A stretch of DNA of 64,000 nucleotides from positions 1,674,001 to 1,738,000 of the forward strand of contig CAWEZI010000005.1 in assembly GCA_963813525.1 (NCBI GenBank), read 5' to 3'. This document shows positions 51,848 through 59,317 of this stretch, one piece after another. Each line of letters opens with the position of its first letter. The stretch's first letter is position 1. Under the pieces are notes generated by a model. The model did not search any database and was not told the DNA's origin. It saw only the letters and a list, made by a program, of their open reading frames with translations. This DNA is from Bog-756 sp963813525. Its GTDB lineage: Bacteria; Actinomycetota; Acidimicrobiia; Acidimicrobiales; RAAP-2. A program made the translations under genes and the position numbers.

Positions 51848-52306
51848 GTGAAGACGCCCGAGGAACTGACCGAGCTCTTCCGTTCCACCGGGCGGAAGGT
51901 GACGGCTCAGCGCCAGTGCATCTTCCGCGTCCTCCAGGGTGACGAGACCCATCCGTCGGCCGAAGCGGTGCACGCCACCGTCTGTCGCCAGATGGAGACC
52001 ATCTCCTTGAAGACGGTGTACCAGACACTCCACGATCTGGCCGACCTGGGGGAGATCGCTTCGCTCGACGTCGGGACAGGAATGACCCGGTTCGATCCCA
52101 ACGTGGACCATCCCCACCACCACCTGGTGTGCCGCCAATGCGGACGGGTGCGCGACCTGGTCGCCTCCTTTCCCGACGTGGCCGTGCCTGACGGTGCCGA
52201 CCTCGGTTTCGAAGTGGGGTCAGCGGAGATCGTCTTCCGCGGGCTGTGCCCCGACTGCCGGGCGCCGACCCGGAGGCGGACCCCGTCGACCCGTGCGGCG
52301 GTCTAG
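51848..52306 (+). CDS. Fur-family metalloregulator (PerR/Fur type)
   Basis: DNA-binding regulator of about 152 residues that senses metal or peroxide. Winged helix: FRSTGRKVTAQRQCIFRVLQ, HPSAEAVHATV, TISLKTVYQTLHDLADLGEI. Metal sites: the HPHHHLVC segment with CRQCGRVRDL, and CPDC near the C-terminus, supplying two CxxC pairs for structural zinc. GTG 51839 is an equally possible start, but the promoter position favours GTG 51848 as a leaderless start. The rubrerythrin 112 bp downstream and glpD upstream are the likely targets, since both flanks carry TTGACA/AACAAC-type elements. Confidence 0.85.
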   Translation: MKTPEELTELFRSTGRKVTAQRQCIFRVLQGDETHPSAEAVHATVCRQMETISLKTVYQTLHDLADLGEIASLDVGTGMTRFDPNVDHPHHHLVCRQCGRVRDLVASFPDVAVPDGADLGFEVGSAEIVFRGLCPDCRAPTRRRTPSTRAAV

Positions 52307-52338
52307 TCCCACGCCATTGTTGCCTGCCGCCGACGATT

Positions 52339-52394
52339 TTTGACATAACAGCAACGACCTTTGACATAACAACAGTCGTGGAATCGACCACGAC
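52339..52394 (+). promoter_or_regulatory. Repeated operator-like elements before the rubrerythrin gene
   Basis: Two copies of TTTGACATAACARCA in phase two helical turns apart (52339-52359 and 52360-52380, period 21 bp). A perfect 7-bp inverted repeat GTCGTGG-n6-CCACGAC follows (52375-52394). The first copy includes a TTGACA -35 box. These sit where a Fur/PerR-type repressor would act and share TTGACA plus an AACAAC-like stretch with the element before the Fur-family gene. Binding is inferred. Confidence 0.5.
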
Positions 52395-52417
52395 CGATCA
52401 GCAATGAAAGGAACACC

Positions 52418-52837
52418 GTGCCATCACTGAAAGACAGCAAGACCGAGGCCAACCTCAAGGAGGCCTTCGCCGGCGAGAGCCAGGCCAACCGCCGCTATCT
52501 CTATTTCGCCCAAAAGGCCGATGTGGAGGGCTACCCCGACGTCGCTGCCCTCTTCCGTTCGGTTGCCGAGGGCGAGACCGGTCACGCTTTCGGCCACTTC
52601 GACTTCCTGCGCGAGGTGGGTGACCCGGTCACCGGTGTGCCGGTGGGCCCGACCGAGGACAACCTCAAGTCGGCCATCGAAGGCGAGACCTACGAGTACT
52701 CCGAGATGTACCCGGGCTTCGCCAAGACTGCCCGCGAAGAGGGATTCGACGAGATCGCCGAGTGGCTCGAGACGCTGGCCCGCGCCGAAAAGAGCCACGC
52801 CGGCCGGTTCACCGAGGGACTCGCCTCGGTCTCCTGA
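52418..52837 (+). CDS. Rubrerythrin (diiron domain only)
   Basis: Non-haem diiron peroxidase that reduces hydrogen peroxide. The 139-residue protein is the ferritin-like four-helix bundle with iron ligands Glu20 (FAGESQANRRYLYFAQ), Glu53 and His56 (EGETGHAFGH), Glu90 (IEGETYEYSEMYPGF), Glu124 and His127 (ARAEKSHAGRF). The C-terminal rubredoxin domain of classical rubrerythrins is absent, so an external electron donor is needed. AAAGGAAC precedes the GTG. Its C-terminus (EGLASVS) shows no encapsulin-targeting motif. Confidence 0.9.
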   Translation: MPSLKDSKTEANLKEAFAGESQANRRYLYFAQKADVEGYPDVAALFRSVAEGETGHAFGHFDFLREVGDPVTGVPVGPTEDNLKSAIEGETYEYSEMYPGFAKTAREEGFDEIAEWLETLARAEKSHAGRFTEGLASVS

Positions 52838-52879
52838 GAACGGGGAAACGGCACTCTCCTTTTCCACTCGGGTGGCGAT

Positions 52880-52907
52880 GCCCGGTCCCGGCAAGCCGGG
52901 ACCGGGC
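52880..52907 (+). terminator. Perfect 13-bp hairpin after the rubrerythrin gene
   Basis: GCCCGGTCCCGGC (52880-52892), AA loop, GCCGGGACCGGGC (52895-52907). Very stable stem 42 bp after the stop, with no T run following. A probable intrinsic terminator of the high-GC type without U tract. Confidence 0.6.
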
Positions 52908-52972
52908 TCTCCCGTCCGGCGACAGACCCTTGCGCGCCGCTCTGGTGGCCGTCTCCCACGTCTGAGGTTCAC

Positions 52973-53029
52973 ACCATGACCGCCCCACCATGACCCCGCC
53001 TACCTTGACCGCCCGACCATGACCGCCCC
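52973..53029 (+). repeat. 14-15-bp tandem repeat before the DUF3501 gene
   Basis: Four units of the type accatgaccgcccc, each containing an ATG. They lie in the 228-bp gap between rubrerythrin and the DUF3501 gene, after the hairpin. Confidence 0.7.
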
Positions 53030-53065
53030 ACTCCACAGACCGCGCCGGTCGCGCCCGGATGATCG

Positions 53066-53698
53066 ATGGAGGTGGGCACGGTGAGCGGAGAGGTGCCGCT
53101 CACGCTCGACGACATCGCCGATCACCGGGCCTATGAGCGGGAGCGCGACGCGTTCCGGGCGCGGGTCATCGCCACCAAGAAGCTTCGCCGGATCAGCGTC
53201 GGCCCGGTCATCACCCTCACCTTCGAGTGCCGTTTGACCATGCGGTTCCAGGTGCAGGAGATGGCCCGCGCCGAAAAGATGGTGAGCGATCAGCAGATCC
53301 AGCACGAGCTCGACATCTACAACCGTCTCCTTCCCGCCCCCGGCGAGCTGTCCGCCACTCTGTTTCTGGAGCTCACTTCGGAAGAAGAGCTCCGGGCCTG
53401 GCTTCCCCGCTTGGTGGGGGTGGAGGAGTCCTGCCAGTTCCGCATCGGCGAGGCCGGGCCGGGCCGGGTAGTGGGTTCGATCCCCGAAGCCGAGCATCAG
53501 GCCAATCTGACCCGCCCCGAGACCACCTCGGCCGTCCATTACGTCCGGTTCGCATTCACCCCGGAACAGATCGAGGCCTTTGCCACCGAGCCGGTGGCTC
53601 TGGCCGTCGACCACCCGGCCTACCCCGACGGCCTGCCCGGGACCCTGCTGTCCGACGCCACCAAGGCCGAGTTGATCACCGACCTGCGGGGCGACTGA
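53066..53698 (+). CDS. DUF3501 family protein
   Basis: A 210-residue cytosolic protein. PLTLDDIADHRAYERERDAF at the start and VGPVITLTFECRLTMRFQVQ with EMARAEKM in the middle are the DUF3501 pattern. Such genes usually lie beside rubrerythrin and iron-sulfur oxidoreductase genes, and here rubrerythrin is the upstream neighbour, so a role in the same peroxide defence is likely. The biochemical activity is unknown. Start is GTG/ATG near 53066, where ATG 53066 and GTG 53081 are both possible. Converges with the encapsulin operon 7 bp away. Confidence 0.82.
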   Translation: MEVGTVSGEVPLTLDDIADHRAYERERDAFRARVIATKKLRRISVGPVITLTFECRLTMRFQVQEMARAEKMVSDQQIQHELDIYNRLLPAPGELSATLFLELTSEEELRAWLPRLVGVEESCQFRIGEAGPGRVVGSIPEAEHQANLTRPETTSAVHYVRFAFTPEQIEAFATEPVALAVDHPAYPDGLPGTLLSDATKAELITDLRGD

Positions 53699-53705
53699 AG
53701 GTGCC

Positions 53706-54512
53706 CTACCCGAAGGCCAGGTGGACAGCCGCGTCTGCGGTGTTGATGCGGAAGGTCAGGCTCTCCTCGACGTAGAGAGTGACCGAGGTGGCGTCCTCCG
53801 ACAGGTAGCCCAGCGAGAAATCCTCACCCACGGTCAGTTCGAAGTCCCCGCCCCTCTGACTGAGCACCACCGCGCCGTCCACCGCCGGGGCCCACACCAC
53901 CGGGCCCTCGAGGATCTGGCGGAGGTGTTCGAAGACCGGGTAGCCGCCGTGCTCGGTGGTCTCGGTTACCCCGGTGAAGCACCGGGCGCCGAGGGCGATG
54001 GCGTAGGGACCGGCCACATCGGCGCCGCGCAGTGTGGCCACCGCCGCGGCCACGTGCTCCGGGTAGCGGCTGTAGTCATTGCTGATGGGCACCGCCTGGT
54101 GTGGCGTGGCCGAGACGATGCCGGCCACCGCCCCCTCCGAATAGCCGTGGAAGACCAGGTGGTCCTCGGCCAAGGCGGCGGCTTTGCCGGCGGCGATCAC
54201 CGAGTCGAGATCGAGGTCGGTGGCCCCCCGGTCGGCTGCCGCCAGCTCGGACTTGGACAACACGAAGGGGACGCGCACCTCGACCAGGGGCATGACCTTG
54301 CGCCCGGCAACCTCCACCGCACCCAGGCCACCGGCACCGAGCGGCTCGACCCTCCCGCTGTCCACGGCCGAGAACTCCCATCCCATGGGCCCGGTGAAGT
54401 CCACCAGGCGGCGTGCCGCCAGGTAGTGCTTGAGCGAGCGGCTTGCCTCCTGGTCGATCTGGCTCCAGGCATCGTCGGTGACCGGGGCCAGCTCCCGCAT
54501 GAGGTGGTTCAT
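53706..54512 (-). CDS. enc: Encapsulin shell protein, family 1
   Basis: HK97-fold protein that assembles into a protein nanocompartment and packages cargo enzymes by their C-terminal tails. Its 268 residues match the usual size for 60-subunit shells. Family marks: MNHLMRELAPVTDDAWSQID (the N-terminal helix and binding pocket that receives cargo peptides), ARRLVDFTGPMGWEFSAV, KVMPLVEVRVPFVLSKSEL, DRGATDLDLDSVIAAGKAAA followed by EDHLVFHGY, GPYAIALGARCFTGV and the C-terminal LYVEESLTFRI. ATG 54512 overlaps the upstream gene's TGA as ATGA, the usual cargo-shell coupling. No other shell gene is seen. Confidence 0.93.
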   Translation of the reverse strand: MNHLMRELAPVTDDAWSQIDQEASRSLKHYLAARRLVDFTGPMGWEFSAVDSGRVEPLGAGGLGAVEVAGRKVMPLVEVRVPFVLSKSELAAADRGATDLDLDSVIAAGKAAALAEDHLVFHGYSEGAVAGIVSATPHQAVPISNDYSRYPEHVAAAVATLRGADVAGPYAIALGARCFTGVTETTEHGGYPVFEHLRQILEGPVVWAPAVDGAVVLSQRGGDFELTVGEDFSLGYLSEDATSVTLYVEESLTFRINTADAAVHLAFG

Positions 54513-55231
54513 GAGAACATCCTGCTTTCGTGTCGTAGATTGCCGATACCGAGTGATCCGGCCGCAGCAGAGGCCCGGGCCAGTGGGTTGGGTGTGGGCG
54601 GCGCCACCCGGGTGAGGGTGTTGCGGTCGATGTGGGAGAAGGGTTCGTCGCGTCCGGGGATGGCCAGTACCCCCTCTTCCTCGTAGGACCACCTGCCGTC
54701 GGGATGCACGCTCACCGACATGCGGTAGCTGAGGGTCCGGAAGGCCTGGTCGAGAAAGGGGTTGGACAGGATGCCGTAGATTTCGGAGCCGACCTCGGCC
54801 CGTACCTCGAACTCGGTGGCATCGGGCTCGACGTCGCCTCCGGCCAACAGCACCTGGCCCCGGGGAATGCCGAGGGTCAGCATGACCCGTTGCGCCGCCG
54901 GCTCCCACAGCCAGAAACCCACCTGGTCGTGGAAGGTCTCGACTTCTCCCGGTTTGACGATGTGGGTGTGGTAGCGCAGCCCGTAGAAGAGCTGGGGACC
55001 GTTGGTCTGGCGGTCGATGGGCTGGAGCTCGTAATGCTCCACGAACTCGTTCCTCTCGGTACCGGTGTCCACCGGATGGGCGTCGGAGCCACGTACCCCG
55101 TCCCAGATCCCCGCCATCGGTCCGAGGGGTCCGAGGTTGGCCAGCGTGTCGGGATCCCCGTCGGGCTCGGTGTAGATGTCGTCCCCGTACAGTTCGGTTT
55201 CGGTCCTGCTCACGGTGGACCAATCCTCCAC
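54509..55231 (-). CDS. Nitrobindin/FABP-like heme-binding protein with encapsulin cargo-loading tail
   Basis: A 240-residue beta-barrel protein of the heme-binding FABP-like (nitrobindin, THAP4-type) family. The opening LGPMAGIWDGVRGSDAHP (36-53) is the GxWxGxG signature, FVEHYELQ and GLRYHTHIV follow, and FSHIDRNTLTRV (198-209) contains His200 at the place of the axial heme ligand. Related ferric-heme barrels bind NO or isomerise peroxynitrite. After a Pro/Ala linker the last residues GSLGIGNLRHESRMFS match the family 1 cargo-loading peptide (consensus like SLGIGSLKG). First gene of the encapsulin operon. GTG 55231 or GTG 55213 start. Confidence 0.85.
   Translation of the reverse strand: MEDWSTVSRTETELYGDDIYTEPDGDPDTLANLGPLGPMAGIWDGVRGSDAHPVDTGTERNEFVEHYELQPIDRQTNGPQLFYGLRYHTHIVKPGEVETFHDQVGFWLWEPAAQRVMLTLGIPRGQVLLAGGDVEPDATEFEVRAEVGSEIYGILSNPFLDQAFRTLSYRMSVSVHPDGRWSYEEEGVLAIPGRDEPFSHIDRNTLTRVAPPTPNPLARASAAAGSLGIGNLRHESRMFS
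54530..54559 (-). other. Predicted encapsulin cargo-loading peptide (GSLGIGNLRH)
   Basis: Codons 225-234 of the heme-binding protein. Hydrophobic-Gly-Ile/Leu-Gly pattern SLGIGxL with a basic residue after it, preceded by a flexible PPTPNPLARASAAA linker. This is the form that binds the inner face of family 1 shells in DyP and ferritin-like cargos. Confidence 0.85.
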
Positions 55232-55456
55232 GTTGATCGTCCCTGGTCGGCTACCTCCTCGCCGGTGCCTGCCCCGGGGTCACGCCCGGAGCGAGGCGAC
55301 GGGATCGCCCTTTCTGGTTCCTGGCCGACAGTGTAGGTCGGCTCCCTCGGCCTGGTGGGAGGTGGCCGCCGCCGCCAAAGCAAGGTCGGACGCCAGCTTC
55401 GGGGGCGGGCCCGGGCAAGGTCGGTGTCCCACCATGGCCTGTCGTAGACCAACGTC

Positions 55457-55501
55457 GCACTTCGGTGCACAGAGATAACAGAGATGCCGCACTCCGGTGC
55501 G
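55457..55501 (+). other. Two small hairpins in the SSB-like gene leader
   Basis: GCAC-TTCG-GTGC (55457-55468, a UUCG tetraloop) and CGCAC-TCCG-GTGCG (55488-55501) share the core gcactYcggtgc and are 32 bp apart, just before the ribosome site at 55508. A leader RNA structure or a direct-repeat operator. The 55232-55456 part of the intergenic region shows no gene. Confidence 0.45.
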
Positions 55502-55518
55502 CAGACAAGGAGAAGGAC

Positions 55519-55959
55519 ATGCCCATTGCATCAGCCACCACCGTCGTCGGGAATCTCACCCGCGATCCGGAAATCCGTTACACCCGTGATGGACAGGCCA
55601 CCACCAACCTCGGTGTCGCCGTCAATCGGCGCTGGCAGAACCGCGAGACCCAGGAGTGGGAGGAGGCCACGTCCTTCTTCGATGTTGTGACATGGCGCGA
55701 CCTGGCCGAAAACGTGGCCTTGAGCCTGACCAAGGGGATGCGGGTGGTGATCAGCGGCCGGCTCGAGCAGCGCAGCTGGGAGACCGAAGACGGGGACCGG
55801 CGGTTCAAAGTGGAGATCGTGGCAGACGAGGTCGGCGCCAGCCTGCGATTCGCCACAGTGGACGTGCACCGGATCGAGCGGGTCACCGGTGTCGACGAGG
55901 CGGAGCGGGAACCGTCCGACCAGGCCTCCGAAGACGAGTCGATCGGCGCCGGGGCCTGA
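55519..55959 (+). CDS. Single-stranded DNA-binding (SSB)-like protein
   Basis: OB-fold protein of 146 residues: TTVVGNLTRDPEIRYTRDGQ, ATTNLGVAVNRRWQNRETQE, FFDVVTWRDLAENVALSLTK, GMRVVISGRLEQRSWETEDG, RRFKVEIVADEVGASLRFAT. All OB strands are present. The tail is short and acidic but lacks the DDDIPF-type protein-interaction tip of the housekeeping SSB, so this is probably a second paralogue. ATG 55519 follows AAGGAGAAGG. Divergent from the encapsulin operon. Confidence 0.88.
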   Translation: MPIASATTVVGNLTRDPEIRYTRDGQATTNLGVAVNRRWQNRETQEWEEATSFFDVVTWRDLAENVALSLTKGMRVVISGRLEQRSWETEDGDRRFKVEIVADEVGASLRFATVDVHRIERVTGVDEAEREPSDQASEDESIGAGA

Positions 55960-55992
55960 GGGCCGGCACCGTTCGCCGACCGACACCGTCCG

Positions 55993-56280
55993 GTGGGAAC
56001 GCCGATCCTGTGGGTGGTCTGGGCCGTGGGTCTGGTTCCTCACGGTGCAGCCGGCTCGATGGTACGAGTCGGTGCCCGCCTGTTGGCCTGGGGCCACGAT
56101 CCCGCCGGCCTGATCCGGGGCGGCGGTGCCATGGGAGCCTCGGTGGGCCTGGGAACCGCGTCAGTTCTGGCCCTCGTGGCCTGGTTGGTGGGGTTGCGCT
56201 TGGAGAGACGCCGCCGTTCGGCCCGGCGCCGTCCGGTCTCCCCGGGCCGGAGTGAGGAACACGGGGAGAGCCGTGAATGA
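55993..56280 (+). CDS. Small membrane protein
   Basis: A 95-residue frame from GTG 55993 with two hydrophobic segments (ILWVVWAVGLVPHGAAGS and ASVGLGTASVLALVAWLVGL) and a highly basic tail LRLERRRRSARRRP. No family recognised. Overlaps the next gene's GTG by 8 bases, suggesting co-translation, and follows the SSB-like gene by 33 bp. Confidence 0.5.
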   Translation: MGTPILWVVWAVGLVPHGAAGSMVRVGARLLAWGHDPAGLIRGGGAMGASVGLGTASVLALVAWLVGLRLERRRRSARRRPVSPGRSEEHGESRE

Positions 56281-56596
56281 TCCAGCGGGGGTGCACCACC
56301 AGGGGAACGGTCTGCACGGTGCGAACAGCTTCCGCCGCCTCCGCTTCGTCCCGGTGGTCTGCCTGAGCAAAGAGGAGGTGTTTGCCGCCTGTCAGGCCCT
56401 GGCCGATGCCGATCGCTGCCTGGTACGAGCCGGACACCACCGTGAGGCCCGCGCCCTCGGTGATCTGTTCGAACGGTTCGAATCGCAGTTGACCGGCGTC
56501 GACGCCTACTTCCTGGCCGAGTCCCGCTCGGTGGTCGTGTCGGACTCCGAGCTTTGTCCGGGCTGGTACTCAAGCGAGAGCGAATTGACGCAATAG
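56273..56596 (+). CDS. Small hypothetical helical protein
   Basis: A 107-residue frame from GTG 56273: FVPVVCLSKEEVFAACQALA, DADRCLVRAGHHREARALGD and LFERFESQL form an amphipathic helical core. Unknown family. The 3' end overlaps the convergent msrB gene by 91 bp, so the last 30 residues may not be conserved. Confidence 0.5.
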   Translation: MNDPAGVHHQGNGLHGANSFRRLRFVPVVCLSKEEVFAACQALADADRCLVRAGHHREARALGDLFERFESQLTGVDAYFLAESRSVVVSDSELCPGWYSSESELTQ

Positions 56597-56985
56597 CGCT
56601 GTCCGGTCGGGGCCGGCCCGTCCGGAAAGACATGCCCCAGGTGGCCACCGCAGCGAGCGCAGGTGATCTCGGTTCGCCTCATGCCGAAGCTCTTGTCCAC
56701 GTGCTCGTCGATGACGCCGTCATCGAGGGCCTTGTAGAAGCTCGGCCAACCCGAGCCCGACTCGAACTTGGTGTCGCTGGGGAAGAGGGCCGCGCCACAG
56801 CCGGCACAGATGAACATCCCGCTTCCCTCCACATGGAGGAGATCACCCGACCAGGCCGGTTCGGTTCCCTTCTTCCGCATGACGGCGTAGCGCTCGGGGG
56901 AGAGCCGCGCCTTCCACTCGTCCTCGCTCAGTTCGACGGTCTCCGCCGCGTTGGTTGCCGTGTTGATTGCCGTCTTGTCAGTCAT
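56506..56985 (-). CDS. msrB: Peptide-methionine (R)-S-oxide reductase
   Basis: Repairs methionine-R-sulfoxide in proteins. The 159-residue SelR domain shows LSPERYAVMRKKGTEPAWSG, the zinc pairs CAGC and CARC, ESGSGWPSFYKAL, GMRRTEITCARCGGHLGHVF and the catalytic cysteine in GQRYCVNSLSLEY. GGAGACGGG precedes the ATG. Part of the stress-gene neighbourhood (rubrerythrin, encapsulin). The extra C-terminal QPGQSSESDTTTERDSARK tail is non-conserved. Confidence 0.93.
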   Translation of the reverse strand: MTDKTAINTATNAAETVELSEDEWKARLSPERYAVMRKKGTEPAWSGDLLHVEGSGMFICAGCGAALFPSDTKFESGSGWPSFYKALDDGVIDEHVDKSFGMRRTEITCARCGGHLGHVFPDGPAPTGQRYCVNSLSLEYQPGQSSESDTTTERDSARK

Positions 56986-57260
56986 CCCGTCTCCTTGGGT
57001 CCGTCGTCCGGGCCATCCGGCCCAACTGCTTCGGATGCACCTGCTGGTGCGCCGCCTCTTCCGCCACCATTAAGAACAGCGACCGACTCCCCGGTGTTCC
57101 CGTTGGCGACCGGTCTCACCAGGAGAAGCGAAATCAGTTTGCTAGCGTCGGGTGACTCGATAGGAGTGGACCGTCGACGGGCCGTCGAGGGGACTGCCAC
57201 CGAGCCGCTACCGCCATTTTCCCGATTTCTCCGCTTCCTCATCGCAGGGGACCCACCGTC

Positions 57261-58451
57261 ATGGACCTTCGAGACCGACCCGAGGACGAAGCCTTCCGCA
57301 AGGAGGTCCGTGCCTGGTTGGACGCCCACGTGGTCGGGGACTTCGCCGCTCTGGGCGGGCGTGGGGGCTCGGGTGACGAAACCTACGGATTCGAGACCCG
57401 CCGACGGTGGGAGCACGTGCTGGCCGAAGGGGGTTGGACCTGTATCGGCTGGCCGACCGAGCACGGGGGCCGCGGTGCAACCATCGCCCACCAGGTCATC
57501 TTCAACGAGGAGTACGTGCGGGCCCGGGCTCCCGGCAGGGTCAGCATCATGGGCGAAGGGCTGATCGGGCCTACCCTCATCCAGTACGGGACCGCCGCCC
57601 AGAAGGACCGCTTCCTGCCTCCCATCGCCGCCGGCCGGGAGCTGTGGTGCCAGGGCTACTCCGAGCCCGATGCCGGCAGCGATCTGGCCAACGTCAAGAC
57701 CCGGGCCGAGCGGGACGGAGACCAGTGGGTGGTGACCGGCCAGAAGGTCTGGACCTCCCTGGCCCACCAGTCCGACTGGTGTTTCGTGGTCTGTCGCACC
57801 GAACCCGGGTCGCAGCGCCACCGGGGATTGTCCTATCTGCTGGTGCCCATGGACCAACCCGGCGTCGAGGTCCGTCCCATCACCCAGATCACCAGGACCT
57901 CGGAGTTCAACGAGGTTTTCTTCGACGGCGCCCGCACGGCGGCCGACAACGTGGTCGGCGAGGTGGGGGACGGTTGGCGGGTGGCACTGGCCACCCTGGC
58001 CTTCGAGCGTGGGGTCGGCCTCCTCGGACACCAGCTGTCCTTCCGACGCGAGCTGGACCATCTGATGGAGGTGGCCCGGTCGAACGGAGCCATCCTCGAT
58101 CCCGTCCTCCGGCAACGTCTGGCCCGCTCCTACGCCGAGCTCGAGATCCTGCGCTACAACACCTTGCGGAGCCTTTCAGGCATCGACGGTCCGGTGGCGC
58201 CTCCCGAGGCGTCGATCAGCAAGCTCTACTGGGCCGGTTGGCACCAGCGCTTCGGCGAGCTGACCATGGACGTTCGGGGCCTTCCCGGGCTGGTGGTCGA
58301 GGAATCCCCGTACGAGCTCGACGAGTTCCAGCGCACATTCCTGTTCAGTCGTTCGGAGACCATCTACGGCGGTTCGAACGAGATCCAGAAGAACATCATC
58401 GGCGAGCGGGTCCTCGGCCTGCCGCCGGAACCGAAAGGGACCGACCGTTGA
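57261..58451 (+). CDS. Acyl-CoA dehydrogenase
   Basis: FAD enzyme of 396 residues that desaturates an acyl-CoA: WCQGYSEPDAGSDLANVKTR (FAD/substrate loop), GQKVWTSLAHQSDWCFVVCR, EVFFDGARTAADNVVGEVGD, FERGVGLLG and the C-terminal SETIYGGSNEIQKNIIGERV. YGG(S/T) and the QR/KNIIGER ending are typical of FadE-type steroid or branched-chain enzymes. The stop overlaps the SDR start (TTGA). A preceding 275-bp gap (56986-57260) shows no gene. Order and type recall mycobacterial FadE30. Confidence 0.9.
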   Translation: MDLRDRPEDEAFRKEVRAWLDAHVVGDFAALGGRGGSGDETYGFETRRRWEHVLAEGGWTCIGWPTEHGGRGATIAHQVIFNEEYVRARAPGRVSIMGEGLIGPTLIQYGTAAQKDRFLPPIAAGRELWCQGYSEPDAGSDLANVKTRAERDGDQWVVTGQKVWTSLAHQSDWCFVVCRTEPGSQRHRGLSYLLVPMDQPGVEVRPITQITRTSEFNEVFFDGARTAADNVVGEVGDGWRVALATLAFERGVGLLGHQLSFRRELDHLMEVARSNGAILDPVLRQRLARSYAELEILRYNTLRSLSGIDGPVAPPEASISKLYWAGWHQRFGELTMDVRGLPGLVVEESPYELDEFQRTFLFSRSETIYGGSNEIQKNIIGERVLGLPPEPKGTDR

Positions 58452-59266
58452 CCGACGCTTCCGCCCATGACGGGCCGGCCTGGCCACTCCCACCCCCGAC
58501 GCTTCCCGATGGACACGATCTGCTGAGCGGCAAGGTGGTGGTCATCACGGCTGCCGCCGGCACCGGTATCGGCTTCGCCACGGCCAAGCGGTGCGTGGAG
58601 GAGGGGGCGGTGGTGGTCATCTCCGACGCCCACGAGCGACGGTTGGGCGAGGCCGCCGACGCCCTGGCCGAGCTGTCTGGCGACCGGCCGCTGTCTGTTC
58701 CCTGTGACGTGACCGACGAGTCGCAGGTCCAGCACCTCTACGACGCCGCCATCGACCGGCACGGACACTTCGACGTGGCCGTCAACAACGCCGGCCTGGG
58801 CGGGAAGGTCGACGTGGTGGACATGACCGACGATCAGTGGTCATTGGTCCTCGACGTGACCCTCACCGGTACCTTCCGGTGCACCCGCGCCGCCCTCCGC
58901 CACTTCTACGCCCGGGGTCAGGGAGGGGTCATCGTCAACAACGCCTCGGTGCTCGGCTGGCGGGCCCAGGCCGGCCAGTCCCACTACGCAGCGGCCAAGG
59001 CCGGGGTGATGGCCCTCACCCGGTGCAGCGCCGTGGAGGCGGCCTCTCGCAACGTGCGTATCAACGCCGTCTCGCCCAGCCTGGCCGTCCATCCCTTCCT
59101 CAATCGGGTCATGCCCGACGAGGAGCTGGCCGAGCTCAGTCGACGCGAAGTGTTCGGTCGGGGGGCCGAGGTGGGGGAGGTGGCCAACGTGATCGCCTTT
59201 CTGGCCAGTGACTACGCCACCTACATGACGGGCGAGGTGGTATCGGTGAGCAGCCAGCATCCCTAG
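58448..59266 (+). CDS. Short-chain dehydrogenase (IpdF-like)
   Basis: SDR of 272 residues, starting at TTG 58448 inside the stop of the acyl-CoA dehydrogenase gene (TTGA). Cofactor loop VVVITAAAGTGIGFATAKRC (TAAxGxGIG), CDVTDESQVQHLYDAAI, NNAG segment VAVNNAGLGGK, and the catalytic SHYAAAKAG with Ser upstream in NNASVLGW. ITAAAGTGIG plus an acyl-CoA dehydrogenase and FadD3-like ligase neighbour matches the steroid C/D-ring dehydrogenase IpdF. That substrate assignment is inference. A longer frame from 57407 is a shadow of the neighbour. Confidence 0.82.
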   Translation: MTDASAHDGPAWPLPPPTLPDGHDLLSGKVVVITAAAGTGIGFATAKRCVEEGAVVVISDAHERRLGEAADALAELSGDRPLSVPCDVTDESQVQHLYDAAIDRHGHFDVAVNNAGLGGKVDVVDMTDDQWSLVLDVTLTGTFRCTRAALRHFYARGQGGVIVNNASVLGWRAQAGQSHYAAAKAGVMALTRCSAVEAASRNVRINAVSPSLAVHPFLNRVMPDEELAELSRREVFGRGAEVGEVANVIAFLASDYATYMTGEVVSVSSQHP

Positions 59267-59317
59267 AGGTGCGGCCAGGAGCCGGGTGCACGCAGCTCAC
59301 TGAGTCATAATTGAGGA

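Noticed and set aside
52418..52837. Rubrerythrin as an encapsulin cargo
   Set aside because: Its C-terminus (EGLASVS) has no cargo-loading motif and it is not in the shell operon; the heme protein has the motif instead.
57407..59266. 619-residue SDR fusion
   Set aside because: The N-terminal part is a shadow frame of the acyl-CoA dehydrogenase; the SDR begins at TTG 58448.
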